Source: Mucidula mucida
Lineage: Eukaryota > Basidiomycota > Agaricomycetes > Agaricales > Physalacriaceae
DNA length: 64,000 bases
Direction: 5' to 3'
Assembly (NCBI GenBank): GCA_015501055.1
Contig: JADNYV010000017.1
Coordinates: 310,001 to 374,000, forward strand
Part shown: one piece after another, positions 23,040 to 33,849 of the stretch
Position numbering within the stretch: the first letter of the stretch is position 1
Layout of the letters: every line of letters starts with the position of its first letter
The notes under the pieces: generated by a model
Told to the model about the DNA's origin: nothing
The model's input: only the letters and a program-made list of their open reading frames with translations
The model's database searches: none
Made by a program: the position numbers and the translations under genes

Positions 23040-25126
23040 ACCATGAGACTCGTCTACGGCTCGCTTACCACATTACAAAAGCGAGTTTCCGTGTTTTTTC
23101 TTTGTCTTCTTCTATACTGACCCAGCCGTATACTTTACCAGTGAACCAAATTGACACCCACTCACCTTCATTTGACGCAGAGTGCGTTGCCAGTGGCAAG
23201 CGTCGTCCTCAATTCTATAGGAGCGATTCAGACTACTCCAATCGCAGCAGTGTTAGAGAGGATGACTCCTCTTCCTCCTCCAATCCCTACGATGTCTCCA
23301 AGCTCGAGGCTTACTTTTACTATTTCGGTATCCGGGGTTATAGACACAGAGGTCCTAAGTTAATCTTTCGGACATCCAAGGACGTCTTCACAGCGCCATT
23401 GTGCGACCACGATGATTTTCGTCTTATGCAGCTTCAACCAGTCTATGACACGAGAAACTTGGGAGCGGCGATTTGTGGGATACCGTGCGTTCTGAGGTTT
23501 GTGTCTTCTTAATCGGAGCAACTCCAGACTGACGCTTTCAAGGTCGTCAAACTCCTCGATCAGCGAGACATACGGCATTCATCCGTCGACCTTGTGCGTT
23601 TCAGCTGGGTCGAGGAGAATGACGCCGAAGACGAAGAGGACAATGAGAGAATGACAACAACGACTACGACAAGGATGAAGAGGAAAATGACAACAACTAC
23701 GACACGGATTTCGACCGCAACATCACCCCGCACGGGACAGTCATCGTCACTCCCGTGACAATCTGGGTGGGTGTTTGCCCGATACTCTCACCAGCGAAGT
23801 CGCATTCCAATCTTCCAATGACATCCTCGATCTCCTCAAGAAGCACGGAATTTTCGACGTCGATGTTGCGTATCGCGAATCGGTGGTCAGAGACTATAGT
23901 GGTCCCGAATTGTTTGCACCCGTGCGGGATTGTGATCCCCTCAAGGCTGTCATCGACCCTGTGACTACTTCAATCAGCTTGCCTATAGCTGGTTCGAAGA
24001 CGCTCAATAGGCAGGGAACGATGGGCTTCTACTTCCGAGTAGGCCAAGATCTTTACGCCGTCACAGCGCGCCACGTCCTGTTCCCCGAAGACGAAGGCAA
24101 TACATCATACTCCTATGTCGGTATGTTTTTTCCTCACACAGTTCAGCGTAATTCTGACCACTACACCTACACAGCCGGGCGTAAGAAAGAGGTCGTGCTC
24201 ATGGGCACCAAGGCTTTCGCCAACTTTCTTGTATCAATCAAAGGTCACATCGGCACTATGATCAGCACGGTCGGGATCCTGGAGAGGCAGGTAAAGACCT
24301 CAACAGCGGATAGCTTCTCTGAGCGGGCGCAACGCGAGCTGGAGCAGACTGAACGCCAGCTGAGCAGGACGCGAACGGCAATTGAGGAGCTCAAGAAGTT
24401 TTACGTGAAGATTAAAATAGAGTGGACGAGGCCGAAGGACCGAGTGATTGGACACGTCGTCTGGGCACCTCCGGTCAGTTTCTCGACCGCTCCTTACGGC
24501 TATTCGCAGGACGTCTGTGTTATCAAGCTCGACAAGGAAAAGTTCTCGAAGAACTTCAAGGGAAATGTGCTCAACTTGGGTGCGTGCTGATCCGTCTATT
24601 TGAATGTGCCTAGTTTAACTGTTGATTTCTCCAGGCCCCGAGATCGACGCCCGCAAGTTCCGCTGCTTGATGCGTTCTCAAACCGATGCGCGGTTCGACT
24701 TGGATTATCTAGTCAAACGTCTCTACAAGATCCGTGGCATTCTCAACACCAAAGAACTACGCACACCCACCACCAAAGGCGAGCCTATCCAATACGTTAT
24801 CAAGTGCGGTCTCAACACGCGCACTACGATCGGTTGTTTGAATGGATTTGAGTCTCATGTTCGCCGTTACTTCCTTCAAGGCAGTCGCGATTCCGTGGAG
24901 CAGCAGTGTATCCTACAATACGTACAATAGCGAGCCTGTTCCGTTCGCCAGGCGCGGGGACTCTGGGTCCATCATTGTCGACACCCTCGGCAGGTTTGTT
25001 GCGCTCCTCGGCGCTGGCACGGATTATTCCGATGTCACATATGCGTCGCCAATGTTCTGGCTCTGGGAGACTATCAAAGTCGAGTTCCCGGGTGCCGACC
25101 TCTGCTTCGAAGACGGCGAGAGCTAG
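23040..25126 (+). pseudogene. PA-clan serine-protease-like gene of an Agaricomycete family, multiple frameshifts
   Basis: Recognisable blocks in order: KLEAYFYYFGIRG and PKLIFRTSKDVFTAP; a shifted WDTVRSE block; VDLVRFSWVEEN; an acidic spacer; TPVTIWVGV; DVDVAYRESVVRDYSGPELF; then a trypsin-like core with GTMGFYFRVGQDLYAVTARH (candidate catalytic His) and ARRGDSGSIIVD (candidate catalytic Ser). A helical insert (ERAQRELEQTERQLSRTRTA) lies between them. The end is FPGADLCFEDGES. At least four frame breaks are needed: near 23465, near 23655, near 23773 (a T-run) and near 24905. Introns such as the one ending at about 23542 remain visible. I recognise the family as widespread in mushrooms, without a known biological role. 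As it stands the gene cannot encode the full protein. Confidence 0.7.
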
Positions 25127-25973
25127 GTTCGTTCTTCCTTTTGGTTCATCCTCTTGTTTGTAGTTGATGGTGATACCTCGTTGTGTGGAAGGTACTATAA
25201 CTAACGACTTTGCCATCTAGGCCCTGCAGTTGCGGAGTCCTGTCATTCAGGTATGTCTTGTTCTCCGTTCCCTCGGTACAGTCAATAACTTTAATAGACG
25301 GTTTAGGCCTTGGAGTTGTGAATCCATCATGTTAATCACTACTCGACGTCGAGCTATGTGTACTCTCTATTCGCTTTTCGAATTGTATGAGTTTCCTCCC
25401 CTACCCCACTTGCCTCTTCCCTTCTATAAACCGTCATTCAGTCAATACTTTCTATGCCAAATAGTTGTTATGGTTGTTTTCAATTTTTTATAAGAAGTCA
25501 GTCACAGACTAAGTATACGAACGCTCGGTACTAAGAACGGCAAGTCGAATGTCCGGGACCTCTCGTATAAATCCCGTCGGCATTGGACGCTCTTCGGGGG
25601 TTGGCCGGAGGCAAGACCTTGAGAGCTCTGTGTATAATACATCCACGGAACCAGCCAAGGCTTCGTGCTTTGACTCTTTACGCTGTGGGGGCTGTGACGG
25701 GGAGCTACGAATACAACGCACCCGAATTTTCCACTATGATTGGAGTCAAAGCCACTTCAGCGCAATAGCGTGAAGGAGAAATATAAATGAAAGCCGCGCC
25801 ATGGATCGTTGATGGTACGAGGTCTTTTCTCCAGCTACATTGTTTCTGAATGTCTTCTTTTTCAGGTGCCGTCTCGGGGGTTTAGAATGCCGACGATCCA
25901 GGATGGTTGAGACTTTTTGAGCTCCTTCGATCTCAGTTCGAAGGCAGTGGGCAAGCCCCTATACGCAGTTTTG

Positions 25974-25984
25974 TTTATAAACCA
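25974..25984 (+). promoter_or_regulatory. Conserved TATA-like box of the F-box-like family
   Basis: TTTATAAACCA lies 38 bases before the ATG at 26023. The same motif lies 39 bases before the ATG of the copy at 40938, and a variant lies before the copy at 17693. The flanking CCCCTATACGCAGTTTTG is also shared. Conservation across copies suggests a core promoter. Confidence 0.55.
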
Positions 25985-26022
25985 AAATTTCGACTGCACA
26001 GTTCTTCTTTACCACTATCATC

Positions 26023-27095
26023 ATGGCTTTCAGCATCATTCGCAACATCATCAACAAATTTGCCCACTCTCGTCGCTCCTCTGCGAGCACAGGTCCTTTT
26101 GGGATTGTACCGCAAGAGCTACTCGACCTCATCATTGCTTACCTCGGCGATGATAAAGTCACCCTATTATCCTGCGCACTTGTTCATCCCGCCTGGACCA
26201 GTGTCAGTCGCTATCATCTGCCGCCAGGGACGCTCGTCGTGTCATCTCCTGCTCGTTCCAAAGAGCTGGTCAAACTACTGCGCTCATCTCGGGAGACACT
26301 ATCCTCGTCGATTACCGGCATCGCGCTTGTTGGAGACGTACCCTTCGATGATATTGCCATGAACGACAAATCTCCCCGTGCGCAGGCCTATCGCAAGTTG
26401 CTGCAGGTCCTCAGAGCTAAACATGTCGCGCTACGCTCGGGCGTTGTGGAGAACGATCCATCAATTGTCGGAATCTTCGCCCATTATTTCCCCGCTCTTA
26501 GCGAGTTCGAAGTGACGTGTGCTTCGTACCAGGATATCACCAGCTTCATGAGCTCGCTTTCCGGCTCTTTCCCGCACCTCACTGGTCTCGGCATTGAGCT
26601 TGGATCTGGTCGACTGGATATACCGGACGCATCGCTGTCTGGGTTGCGCGATCTTTCACTGGGCATGCCGCGCCTACGCAGCCTGCGCAGCCTGCGCGTG
26701 GTCGGGTGGAACAATGACCTTGTACGCTGGTTGGGGGATAACATCGTGGGGACGTTGGAGCGACTGGAGCTGGAGAGTACCAGCGTGTGGTCGGCATGTC
26801 GCGTCGAGGAGGCTGTCTTGCCTCTCGAAAAAAACAAGCAAACGTTAAAGGACTTGAAGCTGAGTTTTGTGAAACGCAATGGTGCGTCTTTTTCCCTTCT
26901 TCGTCAAGGAGAGATGCTTATCTGTTTGTAGTGGCCCTTGATCTATCGGGCCTGACGCGACTGGAACATTTGGAGGTTGCGAGTGGCATGAGTGAAGCGC
27001 TGCTTTTGCCGCGGTCATTGGAGAAGTTATCTATACGCGCCACGGCTTGCGCGCTGGCTTCCTCTGGTATAGGATCGAATCTGTATACGTCTTGA
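26023..27095 (+). CDS. F-box-like protein, intact family member, 340 aa
   Basis: Exons 26023-26881 and 26932-27095 are joined over a 50-base intron (GTGCGT to TTTGTAG). The F-box-like region is at about residues 29-67: VPQELLDLIIAYLGDD, then LVHPAWTSVSRYHL. The rest forms leucine-rich, LRR-like repeats, with blocks such as LDIPDASLSGLRDLSLGMP and LRVVGWNNDLVRWLGDN. F-box proteins normally bind Skp1 and bring substrates to an SCF ubiquitin ligase. Whether this mushroom family does so is not known. It is the only copy among six in the window without a frame break. It carries a small in-frame expansion (RSLRSLR). Expression is not known, but the promoter region is conserved among copies. Confidence 0.8.
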
Positions 27096-28194
27096 AGGAC
27101 AAGCTTTGCAGAGATTATTGAGGATGTAACTAGACTCTTTCTTATTACTGGATACAATAGCATCGTTTTCTCGTACTTGATTGTGATCGATTTGTTCGTC
27201 CTCTCGCCATCCAGAAGTATTCATCGAATGGTTGCCGCTCAGACTGGATATAGGGCGACTCCAAGGACAATCTACGCTCCCATTTCGGAACGCGCTTGCC
27301 TGCCTCCATTATTTCCTGGGACATAGCCTATCGGACTCAGCTATTTTATATAGCCTCATTGATTCGTAACAACGCTCTGGTAGAGATGGTCCTGGACTCT
27401 GCGCGGCACGCAATAGGAATCTGCTGCTCCACTCCATTCCTGGTCATCATTGACTATGCAATGCCCCAAGACCGTCGCCCCACAACGAGATCGAACATTG
27501 AGACTAGACAGAATCTCAGAACATCGGCGTTCTCTATCCCCGAGACGGAATTTAGACGGAAGCACTCAATCACACCTAAATTCGTCTGTGCGAGAAGACC
27601 TCATACCACCAATAAGTCCAGGCGCGGCTCCCATTTTTATTTTGCCACGATGCCCGTCGAGCCTATCAGGAGATGAATGGGACGCGTTTTACAGCGGTCT
27701 CTAACTTTGCTCTACAACGAGATTCAAGCAGAACCACTAGTCAAGTCTAAGTCTCATTCAGCAATCGAGACTGATTCAACAATGGAGGCGTTCAGAAACA
27801 TTACGCGACGAGGAGCGCCTACTCCGAGACAGAACAATGCTTTACTCCCGCGTCATGACGTCCTTCGTAAGTCCAATATCCTTCGCCCAGCCCATACCGG
27901 GCACGAGGGGAGCAGACTCGCAGCGTCACGGCTTTGGTGTAGGCAAGCTCCTCCTGCCTTCGAATCAGAGTAAATGCATCTGCTCAAGATCCGACACAAG
28001 TGGCCCGCAGGATCTGTAAAGTCAACCACGTCGGTTGGCGAGGCCATGAGCAGCATTGAGTCCAGAGCGACGGCCAAGGATAACTGAAGAAACATCAGAT
28101 GGTAGTCCAGGGGAATGACCATTGACGTACCAAGTCTAATCATTTGTGAATTCCGAAGTCTAATTGACGCGTCTTGATACCAGCTGCATCCCGT
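27096..28194. other. Intergenic, F-box gene 3' flank
   Basis: The first 150 bases resemble the 3' flank of the copy at 16.6 kb. The part around 27490-27530 resembles 18020-18060. No gene is recognised. Confidence 0.5.
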
Positions 28195-30752
28195 CTTCCA
28201 AAAGTCAGGGAACATTCATACATCTATGATTTCCACACACGGCTTCAATAATGCGCGAACCACCTTCTTTTCCAGTCGCAGTCACGTCTGAACCGTTATC
28301 TTTGAAAAGTGCACGTCTACGCTTGGAGTGGGCTGGTCGAGTATCGGCCTCAAGTCGTCCTTGCAAGCAGCGGTTCTGGGCGGAGGAGAATCGTGTCATG
28401 GGTGTGTTCAATTCGGCACGTCTGGGTGGCGGAGATAAAGGGAGTCTATGACGTGGCGGCAGAAAAGGCAAAGGAGGAAGAAAATAGCGTTAATGAGGAG
28501 AAGACGTGCAGCTGTTAGAGCTTTCTGGACGAGTATCAGCCAAGGTTACGGTAAGGGAGTAGCTGGAGCAATTTGCACTGACATCGTTCCCGCAGCGTAG
28601 GATCCGTACGCATACGCTTGCCGACTGTGGCGCGCAAAGTGACACGTGTATAGCAGGAGAGTGGTGGTAAGAAAGAGGTTGCATCGATGACCGGTTCCTC
28701 CGTCCAGGCTGGGTATGACAAGAGTCGTACGCCAACTATGGACGTCTCGCAGCGGCATTACCGAGTCGACCGTGGCGTTGACTTTCGATGACGTTGTAGA
28801 AAGAGTAATGTCTGGGTCCGCTGTCGTATTCATCGAGCTTGCCAAGTTATACCAACGACCCGCAATGTGTTCTCTGGGATTATGCTAAGATACACCAGTA
28901 TGCTCCTACGTGTTCTTGATGAGGTGGTCGCCGCGTCGAGAAGAAGTGGGTCTACAAGCCGCTAGTGGCGGTTAAAAGGATCGTCATGGTGTAAAAGGTG
29001 AGCGGGGGTCGCTATATTAGGCTTCCCAGTCCCTCTGCCTAACCGGCACAGTCACATGATGGCTAGCATACTTGACCTCAATCCATCACAAGTATTTCTC
29101 TCCCCCGAAAAAATCCTGACAGACACTGGCGAAAATCCCATGGACTCATTGTACTGGCAGCCTTGATTTCTCTTGGTTCATGCTCCCTAGTATGCCAGAC
29201 TTGATACGGACGCGAACCATTCTTACATTCGTAAGGTGGTGTATGTTTCTGCCTCGAGCGAAACTTTTTGTTTAAACTGGCTTCTCGTGCTGCGAACTCT
29301 TCCACTTACAGTTTCAGTAACCACTGCGAGTCCAGGACCGTCTGGTACTATATCCCTCAGCTATTCAATTAGCGTACTATATGGGATCGAACAGTGCACT
29401 CCTGTGCTATGACTCTGTGCCCATCTTCATCTATCTTGAAGCGTACATTCACACTTGCAGCATTGTTGAAAAGTTGACGTCGATTACAGGGAGGACCGGC
29501 GCGAAATGAGCTCCTTCTATCGCCGGCCTACAGTGCCGTAATTCGAGGGAATGCAACGTGTCCAGCAGACGACCTCACCCACGTACCTTCGCCTTCGACT
29601 ATCACATCTAAATAGTCGTCCGACAGGTGCACGTTGTATATGAGTGAATACTGTTCTTACTGACCCCAGTATCTATCAGGATGGATCCTCTCAATCAATG
29701 GAAATGCCCCATCTGCAACGTCGTCGTACAGGCCAGCAGCAAAAGTGGGCATATCTACGGTAAACGCCATCGCGCTCAGAAAAATATTGGCTTGGCTCCC
29801 TGGACTTGCGACGTCTGCGCATTGACGACAATCCTAAACAATAAAGACAGCCATCTCGCTGGCGCCAGACATCGAGACGCCGTCCGAGCCGCATCAGAGC
29901 GGAGCTTGTGGACGTGCAGTGTCTGCGGCTTAGCGATTACTGGCGCAGACAAAGAGAATCACGTCGCCGCGCACGCACGCGCCGCTGCTGAAGCCACGAC
30001 CCCCGATGATTGGCAGAATTCAGAGATAGATGTCGAGCGCGGTGTTAGTGGTTGGGACGATGACCCACCTATTGGAAGTACGGTTGATTGGTCCAGCGAG
30101 GAAGGCGCCGAGTATGCGTCGGCCGTCGACGAGAGTCAAGTCGCGGAGCAAAGGCTGCGTGATCTCAGAATGCGGCTCGATGCCGCCTTACGCGATCGTG
30201 ATATCAAGAAGAAGGAATTGGCGTCAGTGAGAAAGGCGTGGGATGAAAAGGAGCACACCTTGTTGATGAAGATGGATCAGCTGCGGGCAAAGATCGTCAC
30301 TCTGGATGCACACCTCGACGCTACAAAGGCCGAATGCACAATTGAGCGGAATCTTCGCATGTCAGCGGAGCAGGAAAAGACAAGCCGGACGCGTGAAGCG
30401 GAGGTAGTGGAGGGGCTCAACGCCAAGCTCAAAGAAGCGCTGGCCGACAAAGAGAGATTGACAGAAGCTGTGAATCGGAAAGCTGAGTCCATCCGAACTG
30501 GGCAGTCCGTACTATCGCTCTCACGGAGAAAGTTGTCCGAAGTCACGTCGGTGCGGGACGCCCTGCACGCGCTGGTTGCCAATCTCGCCGCTACTATCGA
30601 TACCTTGAGGAAGGAGACTGCAACCCAGGCATCTCAGATCCAGACGCTTCAGCAGGAACTCGACCTGGCGAACCAGCGCTGGTCGAGTCACGGCCAGGAA
30701 ATCACCGATGAACAGTTAATCTGGAAGGATGACGAGGAAGTCGAGGGTGAAA
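28195..30752. repeat. Right arm of long inverted segmental duplication
   Basis: This is the reverse complement of 830-3489, nearly identical. The proximal end is at CTTCCAAAAG (about 28196-28205). Near identity fades inside the coding region at about 30750, although both genes continue as diverged homologues to their stops. It lacks 133 bases present on the left at about 3080-3225. Confidence 0.9.
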
Positions 30753-31414
30753 AGAGACAGCAGAAGGAAAGTATTCGTCAGGCGCGGGAGAGGTTGGAGA
30801 AGATGCGCAGGGACGAGTTGGAGCAGAAAGCTGAGGCGGAGGCGAAAGAAAGGAAATTCGCAGAGGAGCAGCGCGCTCGGGAAGCTGAGGAAGAGAAGAA
30901 ACGACGAGATGAGGAAGAAAGGAGACAAAGGGAAACGGAAAAGCAGGAACAGGAAAAGAGGCAGGCATACGAACGTTGGAGGAATGCCTCCGCGTTGGAA
31001 ATCCTTCGTCATCAATCACTATCCCGAACCCGATTTCAGGCTCATAATGGGCTGTGGACAACCTCCAGAGCTCTGGAACGGTTCCTCAAACTGCTTGGAG
31101 AGTTTCACGGCGTGACGTTTTCGGTGCAGCGACCGTTGACGTTTTGGAGCGTGCCGTGGCCTATCCTTGCGAATCCTTTGCAGTTGGATCCTGGCAAGAT
31201 TGACTGGGCGGCTACCGAGACGTTCTTCATCGACGTGAAAGACGTTCTTACTGCGGAGGAATACAAGGAGATGGTATTGAGAGCGCAAAGGACATTCCAT
31301 CCCGATCGATGGGTAGGAAAGCTTGGGCTCATTTTGGATAACGAGGCACGGGAATCGCTGAAGAAGGTTATCAACACGGTAGCGCAAGTTGTGAATAGTT
31401 TGGTTACGCGTTGA
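29681..31414 (+). CDS. Three-zinc-finger coiled-coil protein with HPDRW C-terminal domain, 577 aa
   Basis: A single open frame starts at the ATG within CAGGATGGATCC. Three short zinc fingers of the U1/C2H2 type follow: C9/C12/H24/H30, C43/C46/H58/H64 and C79/C82/H94/H98. An acidic linker leads to a long charged coiled coil (about 155-455) rich in Glu, Arg and Lys. The last 120 residues form a globular domain with FWSVPWPIL and RTFHPDRW (H540-W544), resembling the J-like C-terminal domains of several mushroom-specific proteins. Zinc fingers of this type often bind double-stranded RNA or RNA-protein partners, but no function can be assigned here. No intron is needed. The broken paralogue is at 174-1882. 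Confidence 0.85.
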   Translation: MDPLNQWKCPICNVVVQASSKSGHIYGKRHRAQKNIGLAPWTCDVCALTTILNNKDSHLAGARHRDAVRAASERSLWTCSVCGLAITGADKENHVAAHARAAAEATTPDDWQNSEIDVERGVSGWDDDPPIGSTVDWSSEEGAEYASAVDESQVAEQRLRDLRMRLDAALRDRDIKKKELASVRKAWDEKEHTLLMKMDQLRAKIVTLDAHLDATKAECTIERNLRMSAEQEKTSRTREAEVVEGLNAKLKEALADKERLTEAVNRKAESIRTGQSVLSLSRRKLSEVTSVRDALHALVANLAATIDTLRKETATQASQIQTLQQELDLANQRWSSHGQEITDEQLIWKDDEEVEGEKRQQKESIRQARERLEKMRRDELEQKAEAEAKERKFAEEQRAREAEEEKKRRDEEERRQRETEKQEQEKRQAYERWRNASALEILRHQSLSRTRFQAHNGLWTTSRALERFLKLLGEFHGVTFSVQRPLTFWSVPWPILANPLQLDPGKIDWAATETFFIDVKDVLTAEEYKEMVLRAQRTFHPDRWVGKLGLILDNEARESLKKVINTVAQVVNSLVTR

Positions 31415-32366
31415 CTAGCTTCCAGTATTTAGAGACTTGGCATACATGCTGTATTTTGACGACCGCAAAAGTGTATGCCTCGCATCGCCCTAGTACGAAT
31501 ACGCCGCAGGGAGTGACAGTCCACACGGCATGAGGGAGCCTTTCGCAGTCACGTTCCACTGTCCACACTGCGATTTTGAAGTCGGCCTACGCCGGGACCA
31601 AAGCATCAGCCAGCTTACCAGGATGGATATGCGCCGACCAGCATTCGTAGTGCTATGTAACGCGAGATTCGGAGAAGCTAGTACCCAGCCGCGATGTGGC
31701 TCGGGACTCTGAGCACGATATACGTGAGGTTGCGCTTCAATAATGTGACCGACACCCATTCTCCGTGCGGAACACATTCTGCTGGATCTACACAACGGCC
31801 TGTGAGTTGATGATGAACGTCGGCGCGGAAAAGAGAACGAACCGTGGATGTAGGAAGGCCCATATAGATCTTACCGTTCAACAGTCTCTGGTAGAGCATT
31901 TCGGCGGGATCGCAGTGCCGGACACGCCAGGTGTTCCATACCATAGTCAGTGTTTGACTACCGGCAACGTTGAGACTCGGACCCTTTGTTGAGGTCAGGG
32001 AGTCTCAAGACGAACGTACCTAGTAGGGAGTACGGTCGTAAGTACAGAACTACCGATAGAACACGCTATTTCGGGCGACTTGACATCTGAAATGAAGCCA
32101 GAGTCCTGTGCGTCTTATTAAGGATCAAAGAACATCCAAAATAGTGAGATATCAGCTTCGTTCCACGAACGAACGCGATGAGGCTATCGCGACAAATGAG
32201 TAACGCACTATTTACATTCCAAGAACGACATTACATGTGGCGTCGTGTAGCGATATTTGGTGAAGTCCCATCCAGGGATGTAGTCGTTCCAGATGTTGAT
32301 CTGAGAGACATACACATGGACCGCGACACCTGTAATCGCCAACAAGAGTTCACCGACTTCAAGCGA
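31415..32366. other. Intergenic, no recognisable gene
   Basis: No gene or RNA is recognised in about 950 bases downstream of the zinc-finger gene. Open frames here lack motifs. Confidence 0.45.
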
Positions 32367-33540
32367 GAGCACCGGTGGTCGACATCTCCGTATACAACGA
32401 CTAGCTATGACTGGGTTTTCGTTGCAGCGGACATATGGTCCTGCCGTTGGTCCTTAAAATGAGAACTAAAATGTTTCGCAAGTAAAAAGTACGCGAGAAT
32501 AACATGAGCACGAGCAACGGTGGTTGACGTCTCCGTGACCAACCAATTCTTTACTTCTTCCTATGTGAGAAGGGGGTGGAGTGGCGAGGCATAGCCATAA
32601 TGAAAAGAAGTTTTCTGAAGGACCCTTCTGTAGGAGTAAACGCACCGATGGTCGCCTTCCCCGTAAACAATGACCGTTTCTTGTTTTCGAAAGGAAAAAG
32701 TACCCAGCAATAGAACAGGTGGTCGACAGAACTGCAATGAGCATCTTCCTTGTCCTGTCGCTGGTTCAATGAGAAGAACTTCTTTAGGAACGAAAAATGT
32801 TTCGCAAGCAATTATAGTTAAACTTCCCGAGAAGGACATGAGAACGAGCGACGGCGGTTCAGGTCTTCGTGGGCAACTACTATTTTTACTTCAGTTTCAA
32901 TGTCGTTGGGCTTTAGAACCTCACAGTCCAATGTGATCGCCTAGGCATTTCGTGAAAACTTTGTGAGAAACGGCGGAGTAGCGAGACCTAAGATGCGATC
33001 GGCATGCGCGGAGATCAGCTACTTTGAGATTCCGACGTGAGCGCGCGGTGGCCATTGGCTGCCAAAGACAGACCTGGACTCAACTTCCGCCGCGTGCGTG
33101 TAATGTCAAGGAGAGTGTTTCATCACTTGCGCTCATGTTCTGTCATCGATTTGTCCACATAGGTCGGCCTTGCTCCCGTTCAAGAAACAGCGCGTTCACG
33201 CAGTCAACGGCCGGCTCATCGAAGTCAAGTTTACTGCCGCGATGAGCTCACTTTCTTCAATTTGCATATCAGACTTGTTCGCAACGTCGTTTGATCTATT
33301 GAAACAACCAGAGAATGAGGACCGCCGGTCGATACCTCCGTGAAAACCGGCTGCCACCCTCCAGTCAACTTTCAATACTTATTCATGAATTAGGTTCTGC
33401 AGCGAGTGTCTTTGGTGGTATAATTATGATGAGAAGTTCTTCTGAGAGACATGTTTCGCAGGAGTGAAAGATCCCCGACGACAACACGAGAACGGTGAGC
33501 ACCGGTGGTCGACATCTCCGTAAACAACGACCGTCTTTTG
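32367..33540. repeat. Degenerate tandem repeat array
   Basis: A core resembling GCACCGGTGGTCGACATCTC followed by CGTAAACAACGACCG recurs in order at about 32367, 32505, 32640, 32840, 33320 and 33493, all in the same orientation. The sequence before the core also recurs: ATGAGAAG..TTCT, then ATGTTTCGCA(A/G). This gives units of roughly 130-200 bases with some longer gaps. Units are diverged from one another, so the array is old. No protein is encoded in a consistent frame. Confidence 0.65.
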
Positions 33541-33849
33541 TTTGTTTTTCATTGTAGTCTTGATCTCTAGTAGAACGCTGTAGTCGAGATTGGTCTCTTA
33601 CGATGATCGAGTACGTATCTGCTTCCTTTGACACGCTCAATCTTTCACCGTCAAGGCGCCAATTGGTTAACGATCTATGAAGAAAGTCCCCCGCCTCGAG
33701 GCTTGCGAAAACGGAGATTCACACCTCCGGTGGCAGCATCTCGCGCTCGAACTCAGTGTAATCCTCATCGACACCCTCTGGCCCTGGGATGGTTGAACTC
33801 TTATAAAAGGGCTAGCTACACTCCATTAGCCCCCAACATTCGAAACATC

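Noticed and set aside
32367..33540. CRISPR-like array
   Set aside because: Units are diverged and spacers irregular, and the genome is eukaryotic; an ordinary degenerate tandem repeat explains it.
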